A DNA stretch of 56,690 bases, taken from NCBI RefSeq assembly GCF_014212175.1, contig NZ_JACJVR010000119.1:1-56690 (forward strand), written 5' to 3'. The position numbers and the translations under genes are program-made. Source of the stretch: Cohnella xylanilytica (lineage in GTDB: Bacteria; Bacillota; Bacilli; Paenibacillales; Paenibacillaceae). Below the pieces are notes generated by a model that was not told the origin of the DNA, did no database searches, and worked only from the letters and a program-made list of their open reading frames with translations. Every line of letters begins with the position of its first letter. Position 1 is the stretch's first letter. This document shows positions 1-7,472 of the stretch, piece by piece.

Positions 1-270
1 GCTTTCGAAATTCAGGATAAAAATTATATAGTTGTTTGCTCCACTAAAATTTGTCGATGGTAGTGGAGCAGGGCTGATTCGAGTGTCGTTCTCTCCGAGT
101 TCTCTCAAACGTGCAATTTCGGTCACTTTTTGATGATTTTCCGAGACTCCTTGTGGCTCTAGGAAAAGGCGATGGAAAACGCCGAAACCCTTGATAATAT
201 AAGGCTTTTCGCAGTTTTTTGGTTCCCCTAAAGGGACATACTTTCCGCTTGCTTCCCTTTAGCGCGCAAG
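1..270. other. Gene-free AT-rich flank, possible end of an integrated element
   Basis: No convincing gene is seen. The stretch is visibly richer in A and T than almost all the rest of the window. Around 185-230 there is an imperfect hairpin-like run (AACCCTTGATA / ATATAAGGCTT). It lies directly upstream of a tRNA 3' half that has lost its 5' half, so the simplest reading is that this is the distal tip of an integrated element whose body lies to the left of the window. That is inference; no integrase or phage gene is visible here. Confidence 0.35.
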
Positions 271-327
<57 letters not shown>

Positions 328-340
328 TACTTCCAATCCA

Positions 341-372
341 AACTCTTCGAATTTTATTCGTTGAGTTTTTTT
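341..372 (+). terminator. Rho-independent terminator of the tRNA-Leu locus
   Basis: AACTC (341-345) pairs with GAGTT (363-367), and inside it CGAAT (348-352) pairs with ATTCG (356-360) around a TTT loop; the stem runs into T366-T372. It lies 14 bases after the tRNA CCA end, as expected for the native terminator of the tRNA gene. This suggests that the DNA to the right of the tRNA half is the original chromosomal side of the junction. Confidence 0.7.
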
Positions 373-502
373 GCTTTTAGAGTCTTGCGGAGCATGCAAA
401 GATGCTTCGACACGAGCCGCTAGTTAAAGACGGAATAGTAGCCATTCGGAAGAAATAAAATAATCTCTATATGTTAAAATTGGAACGAATCGGGCTGCCT
501 AA

Positions 503-730
503 CCTTACCAAGAGACACGCAATCACTGCGCAGGTTCCCGGCTGTTGCCGGTCCGGGCTAAAGGTTGTCCCGTTTTTGCGCAATATGCGCCATCTGGACG
601 CGAGGGGGACTTGACCCCGTGGGGCATCCAAGTTCTCAAGATTCGTAACGGTAAGCTTACGCACCTCCATAACTTCATAGATTTCGAATTATTCGCTCGG
701 TTTGGATTGCCGACAAGGTTGGATGCGTAA
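503..730 (+). pseudogene. C-terminal remnant of an ECF sigma factor with SnoaL-like tail
   Basis: After an in-frame TAA at 500-502 the frame stays open to TAA at 728-730 and encodes about 75 residues. The part LLPVRAKGCPVFAQY ... PWGIQVLKI ... LHNFIDFELFARFGLP resembles the C-terminal SnoaL-like domain of SigJ/ECF41-type sigma factors, which end in a 'xFGLPxxL' tail. The sigma2 and sigma4 regions that should precede it are missing, there is no start codon with a ribosome binding site, and the upstream DNA shows no matching frame. I read it as a decayed gene end. The family assignment rests on motif memory only. Confidence 0.5.
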
Positions 731-890
731 CCGACTTTGGGATTAACCGATGATTTTTCAACTGCCGATTCGTCTATCTCTCGGAATCTTTAATAGAATC
801 CAATTAATCGAGTTGGGAGTTGAGTACAGGATGGGGAACGTCATTCTCACCATGCAATTATCCTTGAAGCCGGTAGAGAGGATTGGATTT

Positions 891-899
891 TGCTATAAT
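891..899 (+). promoter_or_regulatory. Extended -10 promoter (TGCTATAAT)
   Basis: TGCTATAAT is a perfect extended -10 element for the vegetative sigma factor, 44 bases before the ATG at 944. No good -35 is found at the usual spacing, which fits an extended -10 promoter. It would drive the hypothetical gene at 944-1444. Confidence 0.5.
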
Positions 900-943
900 A
901 CGGATAGGTAACCAAATGACGCCGTATTCACAAGGAGAAGAAC

Positions 944-1444
944 ATGAGCCGTTATCCCATCGATATTGAACGATTTCACGACACGCTTCTTAGGCTAAGA
1001 GGAATAACAGCTGTTGAGAGCGGAGTCGAAAACCTAGAGCCGATCGATCGGGAGATGCTTGGTTCCAGCTCATGCGCCCATCTTCCTCATGCCGCCCTGC
1101 TGCGTACCGACGGCGGGCTGAAGCAGGAAGTGCTGCTCCAGTTCGAGATAGCCTTCGACTATTCTCGGGACAGCCTGCAATCCATCGAGTTTCTAAGCTG
1201 GTTTGTCCGGGACTGCGCGCGGAGCGGAACGAAGGTTCAGCTCAGACCCTTCGCTCTTCCGCCGGCAAGTCCTATGGGAAGGCAGCTTGGAACGACGCTG
1301 AAATGGCATATGGATCTATTCATCGATGGAATCGAGGAGAGTCTGGAGCCCGCGTTCGCGACGGTCCGCCAGCTCCATCATTCCTTGGAGACGGCGATTC
1401 GCCTTTACGATATCCCGCTGGGATCGGAGACGGACCGCCGGTAA
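944..1444 (+). CDS. Hypothetical protein, 166 aa
   Basis: Complete reading frame with a clear ribosome binding site (AAGGAG, 932-937) before the ATG, an extended -10 promoter upstream and a terminator downstream, so it is a single-gene transcription unit. The protein is acidic in its N-terminal half and has no signal peptide, membrane span or recognised motif. Its C-terminal third (from about residue 105) is predicted helical (TTLKWHMDLF ... FATVRQLHHSLETAIRLYDI). No family could be assigned. It lies beside the tRNA junction, which gives no functional hint. Confidence 0.75.
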   Translation: MSRYPIDIERFHDTLLRLRGITAVESGVENLEPIDREMLGSSSCAHLPHAALLRTDGGLKQEVLLQFEIAFDYSRDSLQSIEFLSWFVRDCARSGTKVQLRPFALPPASPMGRQLGTTLKWHMDLFIDGIEESLEPAFATVRQLHHSLETAIRLYDIPLGSETDRR

Positions 1445-1492
1445 ACCCGGATTCGGTCGGCACGCCATCCGCAGCCGTCGATAGGACACAGG

Positions 1493-1522
1493 AACCCCGC
1501 CCGCATGAAGGGCGGGGTTTTT
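1493..1522 (+). terminator. Rho-independent terminator
   Basis: AACCCCGCCC (1493-1502) pairs perfectly with GGGCGGGGTT (1510-1519) around a 7-base loop and runs into a short T tract. It closes the hypothetical gene and separates it from the transport operon. Confidence 0.9.
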
Positions 1523-1552
1523 CCTGCTTTCCTTTGTCATTTTTACAAACTA

Positions 1553-1599
1553 TGTCACTGACGTTAATCGGGCGCAAATAGATCAACTTTATAGTGACA
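1553..1599. promoter_or_regulatory. Inverted repeat upstream of the transport operon, candidate operator
   Basis: TGTCACT (1553-1559) and AGTGACA (1593-1599) form a perfect 7-base inverted repeat with centres 40 bp apart, about 70 bp before the start of the first operon gene. The operon encodes its own DeoR-type repressor, whose family often binds separated half sites. Assigning this repeat to that repressor is inference. Confidence 0.35.
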
Positions 1600-1665
1600 G
1601 TAGGCAATAAACAACAAGAATCGGGACACATCCCACATGATCAGAACGGGGGACTGGAGAAATTG

Positions 1666-2769
1666 ATGAACGTTGGGTCGAAGAAACGCGGAGTGGCGGC
1701 GCTGATGCTGGCGTCGTTCCTGTTGGTGGCGTCGGCTTGCGGCAACTCGAAGAATGACAATGCCGCGAACGGAAGCGGCAAGGAGCTGTCGCTGACCGAG
1801 ATCGAAGCGAACGCGAAGACGGAAGGCTCCGTCGTCAGCGTCGGCATGCCGGATACGTGGGCCAACTGGAAGGACACCTGGGCGGACATGAAGACGAAGT
1901 ACGGTCTCGACCATACCGACACGGATATGTCCAGCGCCGAGGAGATCGCCAAGTTCGAAGCGGAGAAGGACAAGCCTACCGCGGACATCGGCGACGTCGG
2001 CATCGCGTTCGGGCCGGTCGCGGTCGACAAGGGCGTCACGCAGCCGTACAAGACCTCGTACTGGGACGAGGTTCCGGAGTGGGCGAAGGATAAGGACGGC
2101 CATTGGATCGTCGGCTATCAAGGCACGATCGCGTTCATGACGAATACGAAGCTCGTTCAGAACCCGCCCAAGAGCTGGGAGGACCTGAAGAACGGCGATT
2201 ACAAAATCGTCGTCGGAGACGTCACCAAGGCGGCGCAAGCCCAGATGGCGGTGCTGGCCGCGGCCATCGCCTTCGGAGGCGACGAGAAAAACATCGAGCC
2301 GGGCCTCGCGTTTTTCGAAGACCTCGCGAAGCAAGGGCGCATCGCCAACGTCGAGGCGTCGCTGGCCAACATCGAGAAGGGCGAAGTGCCGGTTACGCTG
2401 CTGTGGGACTTCAACGCCCTGAACTACAGCGACCAGCTCGGCAAAGACCAATACGCCGTCGCCATCCCGAAGGAAGGAAGCGTCGTGAGCGGGTACGCGA
2501 CGATCCTCAACAAGTACGCCCCGCATCCGAACGCGGCCAAGCTGACGCGGGAATATATTCTCAGCGACGAGGGCCAGATCAACCTGGCGAAGGGCTACGC
2601 CCGGCCGATTCGCGACAGCGTGAAGCTTCCGGACGACGTGCAGGCGAAGCTTCTGCCGAAGGACGAATACGCGAACGCCAAGCCGGTCGGCGATTACAAG
2701 GCGTGGGAAGAGACGTCGAAGTCGATTCCGGAGCAATGGCAGAACCGCGTTCTCGTTCACATCAACTAA
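1666..2769 (+). CDS. ABC transporter substrate-binding lipoprotein
   Basis: A 367-residue exported binding protein for an ABC importer. The chosen ATG at 1666 follows GGAG (1656-1659) and gives a textbook lipoprotein signal: a basic start (GSKKR), a hydrophobic stretch and the lipobox VASAC. The frame is open further upstream, but that extension would bury the signal peptide. The mature protein looks like the type 2 binding proteins used for spermidine/putrescine, Fe(III) or 2-aminoethylphosphonate (GYQGTIAFMTNT, PKSWEDLKNGDYK, VTLLWDFNAL). It is followed by two permeases, an ATPase, a DeoR regulator and a phosphohydrolase-like enzyme, which favours a phosphorus-containing ligand. The ligand itself cannot be read from sequence. 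Confidence 0.9.
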   Translation: MNVGSKKRGVAALMLASFLLVASACGNSKNDNAANGSGKELSLTEIEANAKTEGSVVSVGMPDTWANWKDTWADMKTKYGLDHTDTDMSSAEEIAKFEAEKDKPTADIGDVGIAFGPVAVDKGVTQPYKTSYWDEVPEWAKDKDGHWIVGYQGTIAFMTNTKLVQNPPKSWEDLKNGDYKIVVGDVTKAAQAQMAVLAAAIAFGGDEKNIEPGLAFFEDLAKQGRIANVEASLANIEKGEVPVTLLWDFNALNYSDQLGKDQYAVAIPKEGSVVSGYATILNKYAPHPNAAKLTREYILSDEGQINLAKGYARPIRDSVKLPDDVQAKLLPKDEYANAKPVGDYKAWEETSKSIPEQWQNRVLVHIN

Positions 2770-2879
2770 GCGAATCGGTCGCGCGCGAAGCCTAATTAGT
2801 CTACACGGTTACACGGTGCGCCTTCGTCCATGCGTCGGGGGCGCCCGTTCTATTCCACAGGATCAGGGAGAGTGGAGGC

Positions 2880-3824
2880 ATGAAGCTCAGAGGCCGCTGG
2901 ATGCTGCTGCTCGGACTCGTCCCCTTCGCCGTCATGGTGCTGGCGTTCCAGTTCGTGCCGGTTCTGGCGATGGTGACGAGCAGCTTCTCCAAGGCGGGCG
3001 GTTCCGGCTTGACGCTCCAGCATTACGATAAGATTTTCCACAGCCCCTTCTATTTGCAAGCTATCAAAAACAGCCTCTTGATCTCGGCCTGGTCCAGCCT
3101 CGCCGGCATCGCGGCCGGGCTCGTCTGCGCCTATTCCATCTCGCGGTTCGCGCCGAAGATCCGGGACCGGCTCCTGCTGCTGTCCAACATGACCTCGAAC
3201 TTCGCGGGCGTGCCGCTCGCCTTCGCCTATATTATTCTGCTGGGCAGCAACGGCGTGTTCACGCTGCTGTTCAAGCAATGGGGCTGGAGCGTATTCGGCG
3301 GCTTCAACCTGTACAGCTGGTCCGGCCTCGTGCTCGTCTACGTCTACTTCCAGGTGCCGCTGGCCCTGCTCCTGCTGTATCCGTCGTTCTACGGCATTCG
3401 CGACCAATGGCGGGAAGCGGCTTCGCTGCTCGGCGCGACCCGCTGGCAGTTCTGGAGAACGGTCGGTCTGCCGCTTCTTACGCCCTCCATCTTCGGAACG
3501 CTCGGCATTCTGTTCGCCAACGCGATGGGAGCTTACGCCACGGCGTACGCGCTTGTCGGCGGCAATTACAACCTGCTCGCCATCCGCATCGGTTCCCTGG
3601 TCGCCGGCGATATCGTGAACCAGCCGGAGCTCGGCAGCGCGCTGGCGGTTCTGCTCGCGCTGTCCACGCTGCTGGCCGTCTGCCTGAACCACTTCATGGC
3701 GAAGCGCTCGCTTCGGTTCACGGCCAACGCCGCGTCGGCGCCGAAGCCGGACGGCAAGCGCCGACGCCAACGATATTCGCCGGACGGCCAAGCGGCCGCC
3801 CTTCCGAAGGAGGCGCTCCGATAA
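2880..3824 (+). CDS. ABC transporter permease, first subunit
   Basis: A 314-residue inner-membrane permease of the PotB/2-aminoethylphosphonate type with about six membrane segments, starting with a long hydrophobic helix after MKLRGR. The cytoplasmic EAA loop that docks the ATPase is visible (WREAASLLGATRWQFWRTVGLP, about residues 179-200). The ATG at 2880 follows GGAGAGTGGAGGC. A 110-base gap separates it from the binding-protein gene; its stop overlaps the start of the next permease (TAATG), which indicates translational coupling. The C-terminal tail after the last helix is basic and of low complexity (GKRRRQRYS). Confidence 0.93.
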   Translation: MKLRGRWMLLLGLVPFAVMVLAFQFVPVLAMVTSSFSKAGGSGLTLQHYDKIFHSPFYLQAIKNSLLISAWSSLAGIAAGLVCAYSISRFAPKIRDRLLLLSNMTSNFAGVPLAFAYIILLGSNGVFTLLFKQWGWSVFGGFNLYSWSGLVLVYVYFQVPLALLLLYPSFYGIRDQWREAASLLGATRWQFWRTVGLPLLTPSIFGTLGILFANAMGAYATAYALVGGNYNLLAIRIGSLVAGDIVNQPELGSALAVLLALSTLLAVCLNHFMAKRSLRFTANAASAPKPDGKRRRQRYSPDGQAAALPKEALR

Positions 3825-4627
3825 TGGAGACCAGACAAGCGGGTTGGACGCACCGCGTCCTGATGCTGCTGCTCATGGTCTATCTGCTGCTGCCGCTGCT
3901 CGCCACGTTCCTGTACGCCTTCGCGACGGAGTGGCAGACGACGGTGCTGCCGCAAGGGTGGACGCTCGAATGGGTCGGCAGCATGTTCGAAGATATCCGA
4001 TTCGTCGAAGCGCTGTGGACGTCGCTCTATCTGTGCCTCATCAGCGTAGCGCTAAGTCTTGTCGTCATGCTGCCGGCCGTCTTCGTCATCACGGTCTATC
4101 TGCCGAGATGGGAGACGCTCATGAAGGGACTCGTCGTGCTGCCCTACGCGGTGCCCGGCGTCGTAGCCGCCGTCGGCCTCATCCGCACGTATTCGTCGCA
4201 GCCGTTCGACCTGGCCGGCACGGCTTACCTGCTGATCGGCGCTTACTTCGTCGTCATCCTGCCCTACATGTACCAGGGGATTCGCAACAGCCTGCTCACC
4301 GTCTCCGCCGTCGAGCTGCTGAACGCCGCCGAATTGCTCGGCGCGCGGCGGGTCCGGGCGTTCGTGACGATTATTCTGCCGAACATATGGCCGGGCGTGA
4401 TGGTGTCGACCTTGCTCAGCTTCTCGGTGCTGTTCGGCGAATTCGTGCTGACGAACATGCTCGTCGGCGGCCACATTCAGACGATTCAAGTGTATCTGTA
4501 TCGGCGGGTCGGGGAGAGCGGACACCTCGCCAGCGCGATCGCGATTACTTATTTCCTATTTATCCTAGCGATCTCTATGGTTCTTATGAAGCTTGGCAAA
4601 AAAATGAGCGGGGAGGTGCGCGGATGA
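3824..4627 (+). CDS. ABC transporter permease, second subunit
   Basis: A 267-residue permease that pairs with the preceding subunit. The ATG at 3824 shares a base with the previous stop and follows GAAGGAGG. About six hydrophobic segments are seen, and the EAA loop appears as NAAELLGARRVRAFVTIILP (about residues 167-186). The frame is open much further upstream, but that part lies inside the previous gene in another frame and is not coding. Its own stop overlaps the ATPase start (ATGA), completing a strictly coupled permease-permease-ATPase unit. Confidence 0.93.
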   Translation: METRQAGWTHRVLMLLLMVYLLLPLLATFLYAFATEWQTTVLPQGWTLEWVGSMFEDIRFVEALWTSLYLCLISVALSLVVMLPAVFVITVYLPRWETLMKGLVVLPYAVPGVVAAVGLIRTYSSQPFDLAGTAYLLIGAYFVVILPYMYQGIRNSLLTVSAVELLNAAELLGARRVRAFVTIILPNIWPGVMVSTLLSFSVLFGEFVLTNMLVGGHIQTIQVYLYRRVGESGHLASAIAITYFLFILAISMVLMKLGKKMSGEVRG

Positions 4628-5676
4628 GCGCGTCTTATTTGGAACTGCGAGGCATAACGAAACGGTTCGGCGGAGCGGCCGTCCTGGACGGCGTCGACCT
4701 GTCGATCCGGGAAGGGGAGCTCGTGACGCTGCTCGGCCCCTCGGGCTGCGGCAAGAGCACGCTGCTTCGCTGCATCGCCGGATTGACGGAGCTGGACGGC
4801 GGGCGCATTCGCCTGAATGAGCAGGAGATTACGGATATGTCGCCGCGCAACCGCGAGGTCGGCATGGTGTTCCAGTCCTACGCGCTGTTCCCGAACTTGA
4901 CGGTCGCGGGCAACATCGAATACGGGCTCCGGATGCGCGGAATCGGCGCGAAGGAGCGGGCGAGGCGGTGCGAGGAGCTGCTCGCGCTCATCGATCTGGA
5001 GCCGAAGCGCGACGACTATCCGCAGCAGCTGTCCGGCGGGCAGCAGCAGCGGGTCGCGCTCGCCCGGTCGCTGGCCGTGCAGCCGAAGGTGCTTCTGCTC
5101 GACGAGCCGCTCAGCGCCCTCGATGCCAAGATCCGCAGAAGCCTGCGGACGGAGATTCGCGAGATCCAGAAGCGGATGAACATGACGACCCTCTTCGTGA
5201 CGCACGATCAAGAGGAGGCGCTGACGATGTCCGACCGCATCTGCGTGATGAACGAGGGTCGCATCGTGCAGGACGGAACGCCGGAGACGATCTACGCGTC
5301 GCCGCGCACGGAGTTCGTCGCCCGGTTCATCGGCAGCTACAACGTGCTCGCCCGCGAGGAGGCGGCGAAGCTGTTCGGGGACGGCATCGGCGCGGCCGCG
5401 AGCTTCGCGCTTCGTCCGGAGTCGGTGAAGCTGCTGCCGGAGGGGGGCGGACAGGACCAAGAGGCAGCCCCCGCGAATACGAGAAGAATCGTCGCGGCGA
5501 CGGTCGACAACGTCCACGTGCTCGGCAACGTCATCCGCTACTTCGTAAGCGCGGAAGGCGTCAGGCTGACGGTCGACAAGCTGAACGACGGGCAGTCGCC
5601 ATGGGGAGGAGCGGGCCGAGGAGCCGTCAAGCTCGCTCTGGATCCGTCCCAACTGCTGGAGCTGGAGGGAGCGTAA
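4624..5676 (+). CDS. ABC transporter ATP-binding protein
   Basis: A 350-residue ATPase of the PotA/FbpC/PhnT type. It shows the Walker A (GPSGCGKST), Q-loop (VFQSYALFPNLTV), signature (LSGGQQQRVALARSL), Walker B (VLLLDEPLSALD) and H-loop (VTHDQEEAL). A C-terminal extension of about 110 residues is of the TOBE type (FALRPESVKLLPEG ... HVLGNVIRYFVSAEG) that often has a regulatory role. It energises the two permeases encoded just upstream. The start is at 4624 by the ATGA overlap. Two bases separate its stop from the DeoR gene. Confidence 0.94.
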   Translation: MSASYLELRGITKRFGGAAVLDGVDLSIREGELVTLLGPSGCGKSTLLRCIAGLTELDGGRIRLNEQEITDMSPRNREVGMVFQSYALFPNLTVAGNIEYGLRMRGIGAKERARRCEELLALIDLEPKRDDYPQQLSGGQQQRVALARSLAVQPKVLLLDEPLSALDAKIRRSLRTEIREIQKRMNMTTLFVTHDQEEALTMSDRICVMNEGRIVQDGTPETIYASPRTEFVARFIGSYNVLAREEAAKLFGDGIGAAASFALRPESVKLLPEGGGQDQEAAPANTRRIVAATVDNVHVLGNVIRYFVSAEGVRLTVDKLNDGQSPWGGAGRGAVKLALDPSQLLELEGA

Positions 5677-5678
5677 CG

Positions 5679-6473
5679 ATGTCGATCTCGTCGGAGCAGC
5701 GGAAGAAGATCATTCTCGAACGGCTGCGGCTGGAAGGGCAAGTGAAGGTGTCCGACCTGTCCTTGCGGTGCGCGGTGTCCGAAGAGACGGTCCGGCGCGA
5801 CCTGCTGCAGCTGGAAGAAGCCGGGCAGGCGAAGCGGGTGTACGGCGGGGCTATTCTGGAGAAGCGGACGAGCTACGAGCCGCCGTATTTGCTCCGGCAG
5901 CAGGTCCGGGCGAAGGAGAAGGCGCTGATCGGCAGCCGGGCCGCGGCGCTTATCGCCTCCGGCGACACGATCGCGATCGACGTCGGCACGACGACGCTCG
6001 AGCTGGCCAAGGCGATCGCCGAAGTGGAGCGGCTGACGGTGCTGACGAATTCGATCGCGGTCGCCTACCATCTGATGGAATCGCTGAACGAGGGGAGGTT
6101 CTCCGGCCAGATCATCGTGATCGGCGGACAGCTGAACCCCGAGCAGCAGTCGCTGTCCGGCACGCTCGGGGAGCAGATGATGGCCCAGTTCCGGGTCGAC
6201 AAGGCGCTCGTCTCCGTCGGCGGGCTGTCGATGAAGCGGGGAATCAGCGATTACGATCTGAACGAGACGCTTGTGTCGAGACGAATGATGGAGGCGGCGG
6301 CCCAGACGATCGTGCTCGCCGACGACTCCAAGTTCGACAAGGAAGCGTTCGTCGAGATCGCCCCCATTCGCAGCGTGAACGCGATCGTAAGCAATTCGCC
6401 GCCGCCCAAGGATTGGACGGCCGTTCTGAAGAGTCACCATATCCAATGGATCGAAGCGAGGGGGAACTCATAA
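5679..6473 (+). CDS. DeoR/GlpR-family transcriptional repressor
   Basis: A 264-residue regulator. The N-terminal winged helix-turn-helix includes QVKVSDLSLRCAVSEETVRRDLLQLEEAG, followed by the linker motif KRVYGGAI, and the C-terminal DeoRC sugar-phosphate-isomerase-like sensor contains IAIDVGTTTLELAKAI and ALVSVGGLSMKRG. Members usually sense a phosphorylated metabolite and repress their own operon. It starts two bases after the ATPase gene (GGAGGGAGC before the ATG) and its stop overlaps the next start (TAATG). The inferred effector is a phosphorylated product released by the next enzyme; the inverted repeat at 1553-1599 is a candidate operator. Confidence 0.92.
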   Translation: MSISSEQRKKIILERLRLEGQVKVSDLSLRCAVSEETVRRDLLQLEEAGQAKRVYGGAILEKRTSYEPPYLLRQQVRAKEKALIGSRAAALIASGDTIAIDVGTTTLELAKAIAEVERLTVLTNSIAVAYHLMESLNEGRFSGQIIVIGGQLNPEQQSLSGTLGEQMMAQFRVDKALVSVGGLSMKRGISDYDLNETLVSRRMMEAAAQTIVLADDSKFDKEAFVEIAPIRSVNAIVSNSPPPKDWTAVLKSHHIQWIEARGNS

Positions 6474-7318
6474 TGGACGTTGCGGGAATGGGAGAGCGGC
6501 AAGAGAAGAAGCTGGCCGTCGTCGTGCTGGACGGACTGCGTTACGACGCGGCCCGCCGCTGGCTCGGCTACCTGGAGCATCTGGTCGAGAAGGAGCGGGC
6601 GATCTGCTATTCCGTCCTGTCGGAGCTGCCGAGCCTGTCCCGGCCACTCTACGAAGTGCTGCTGACCGGCGTTCCGGCTTGCGAGAACGGAATCACGAGC
6701 AATCAGGTCGTCCGGCTGAGCCGGGAGCGCAGCGTGTTCCATCTGGCTTCGGAAGCGGGGCTCCGCACGGCGGCCGCGGCTTATCACTGGGTCAGCGAGC
6801 TGTACGTGTCGGCTCCGTTCAACCCGGCGGCCGACCGTCATCTGCACGACGGGACGAAGCCGATCCGGCACGGGATCTTCTACTTCGAGGACCACTATCC
6901 GGACAGCCATCTGTTCGCGGACGCGGAGCATCTGCGTTCCGCCTACGACCCGCATTTTCTCTACGTACACTCCATGAATATCGACGACGCCGGGCACAAG
7001 TTCGGCGGCGAGAGCAAGCAATATGAAGGCGCCGTACGGATCGCGGACCACCTCCTGGCCCAGCTGGTGCCGCTGTGGGTGTCCGCGGGCTACCGCGTCG
7101 TCGTCACCTCCGATCACGGCATGAACGCGAGCGGGCAGCACGGGGGAACGGACGAAGCGGAGCGGCTCGTTCCCTTGTACGTGATCGGAGAGCGCGACTT
7201 AACGCCCTCTCCGGGAGATAACCGGCGGGAGCCGCTGCCGCAGCTGGGCATGGCCTCGTTCCTGTGCCGCCTGCTGGGGCTTGAGCCTTCGGCGGCGATG
7301 GCCAGGCTTTGGTTCTGA
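6473..7318 (+). CDS. Alkaline-phosphatase-superfamily hydrolase (phosphodiesterase/phosphonate hydrolase-like)
   Basis: A 281-residue metal-dependent hydrolase of the nucleotide pyrophosphatase/phosphodiesterase branch. Visible metal-site elements are VVLDGLRYD near the N-terminus, SLSRP (likely nucleophile region, about residues 56-60), MNIDDAGHKFGG (about 164-175) and the C-terminal TSDHGMNASGQHGGTD. No signal peptide is present, so it acts in the cytoplasm on imported substrate. It is the last gene of the operon and is translationally coupled to the repressor. Together with an importer of the aminoethylphosphonate type this suggests cleavage of a phosphonate or phosphodiester; the exact substrate is not determined. 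Confidence 0.85.
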   Translation: MDVAGMGERQEKKLAVVVLDGLRYDAARRWLGYLEHLVEKERAICYSVLSELPSLSRPLYEVLLTGVPACENGITSNQVVRLSRERSVFHLASEAGLRTAAAAYHWVSELYVSAPFNPAADRHLHDGTKPIRHGIFYFEDHYPDSHLFADAEHLRSAYDPHFLYVHSMNIDDAGHKFGGESKQYEGAVRIADHLLAQLVPLWVSAGYRVVVTSDHGMNASGQHGGTDEAERLVPLYVIGERDLTPSPGDNRREPLPQLGMASFLCRLLGLEPSAAMARLWF

Positions 7319-7330
7319 CAAACCGTCAAA

Positions 7331-7357
7331 CGGCAGAGATGCCGGTTTTTTATTTTT
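7331..7357 (+). terminator. Rho-independent terminator of the transport operon
   Basis: CGGCA-GAGA-TGCCG (7331-7344) is a perfect hairpin with a GNRA-like tetraloop followed by TTTTTTATTTTT. It ends the operon that starts at 1666. Confidence 0.9.
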
Positions 7358-7426
7358 GTACGGCCGGCACCGTTGCGCGTTTCCGCAACAAGGTTGCGTG
7401 AACTACGGATTCCGACCTCGAACGCC

Positions 7427-7460
7427 CGTGTTATCGTGGAGATCGACAAACGATAACACG
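7427..7460 (+). promoter_or_regulatory. 11-bp perfect inverted repeat against a ribosome binding site
   Basis: CGTGTTATCGT (7427-7437) and ACGATAACACG (7450-7460) are perfectly complementary with a 12-base spacer, and the right arm touches the AGGTGA ribosome binding site (7461-7466) of the next gene. It could be a DNA operator or, as RNA, a hairpin that limits access to the ribosome binding site. A second set of repeats just upstream (GTTGCG 7372-7377, CGCAAC 7384-7389, GTTGCG 7393-7398) could form alternative pairs. Confidence 0.55.
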
Positions 7461-7472
7461 AGGTGAATGGAA

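Noticed and set aside
1..270. Possible group I intron in the tRNA-Leu anticodon loop, explaining the missing 5' half
   Set aside because: The break position would fit, but no P7/P3 core elements were recognised and the 5' half is not in the window; an integration junction explains the data more simply. It is kept as the refuting alternative in the finding.
467..670. 67-codon minus-strand frame
   Set aside because: It is antisense to the sigma-factor-like remnant and shows no recognisable features.
1564..2760. 398-codon minus-strand frame opposite the binding-protein gene
   Set aside because: Shadow of a high-GC gene: Arg/Val/Leu-rich, no ribosome binding site. The same applies to the many long antisense frames throughout the window.
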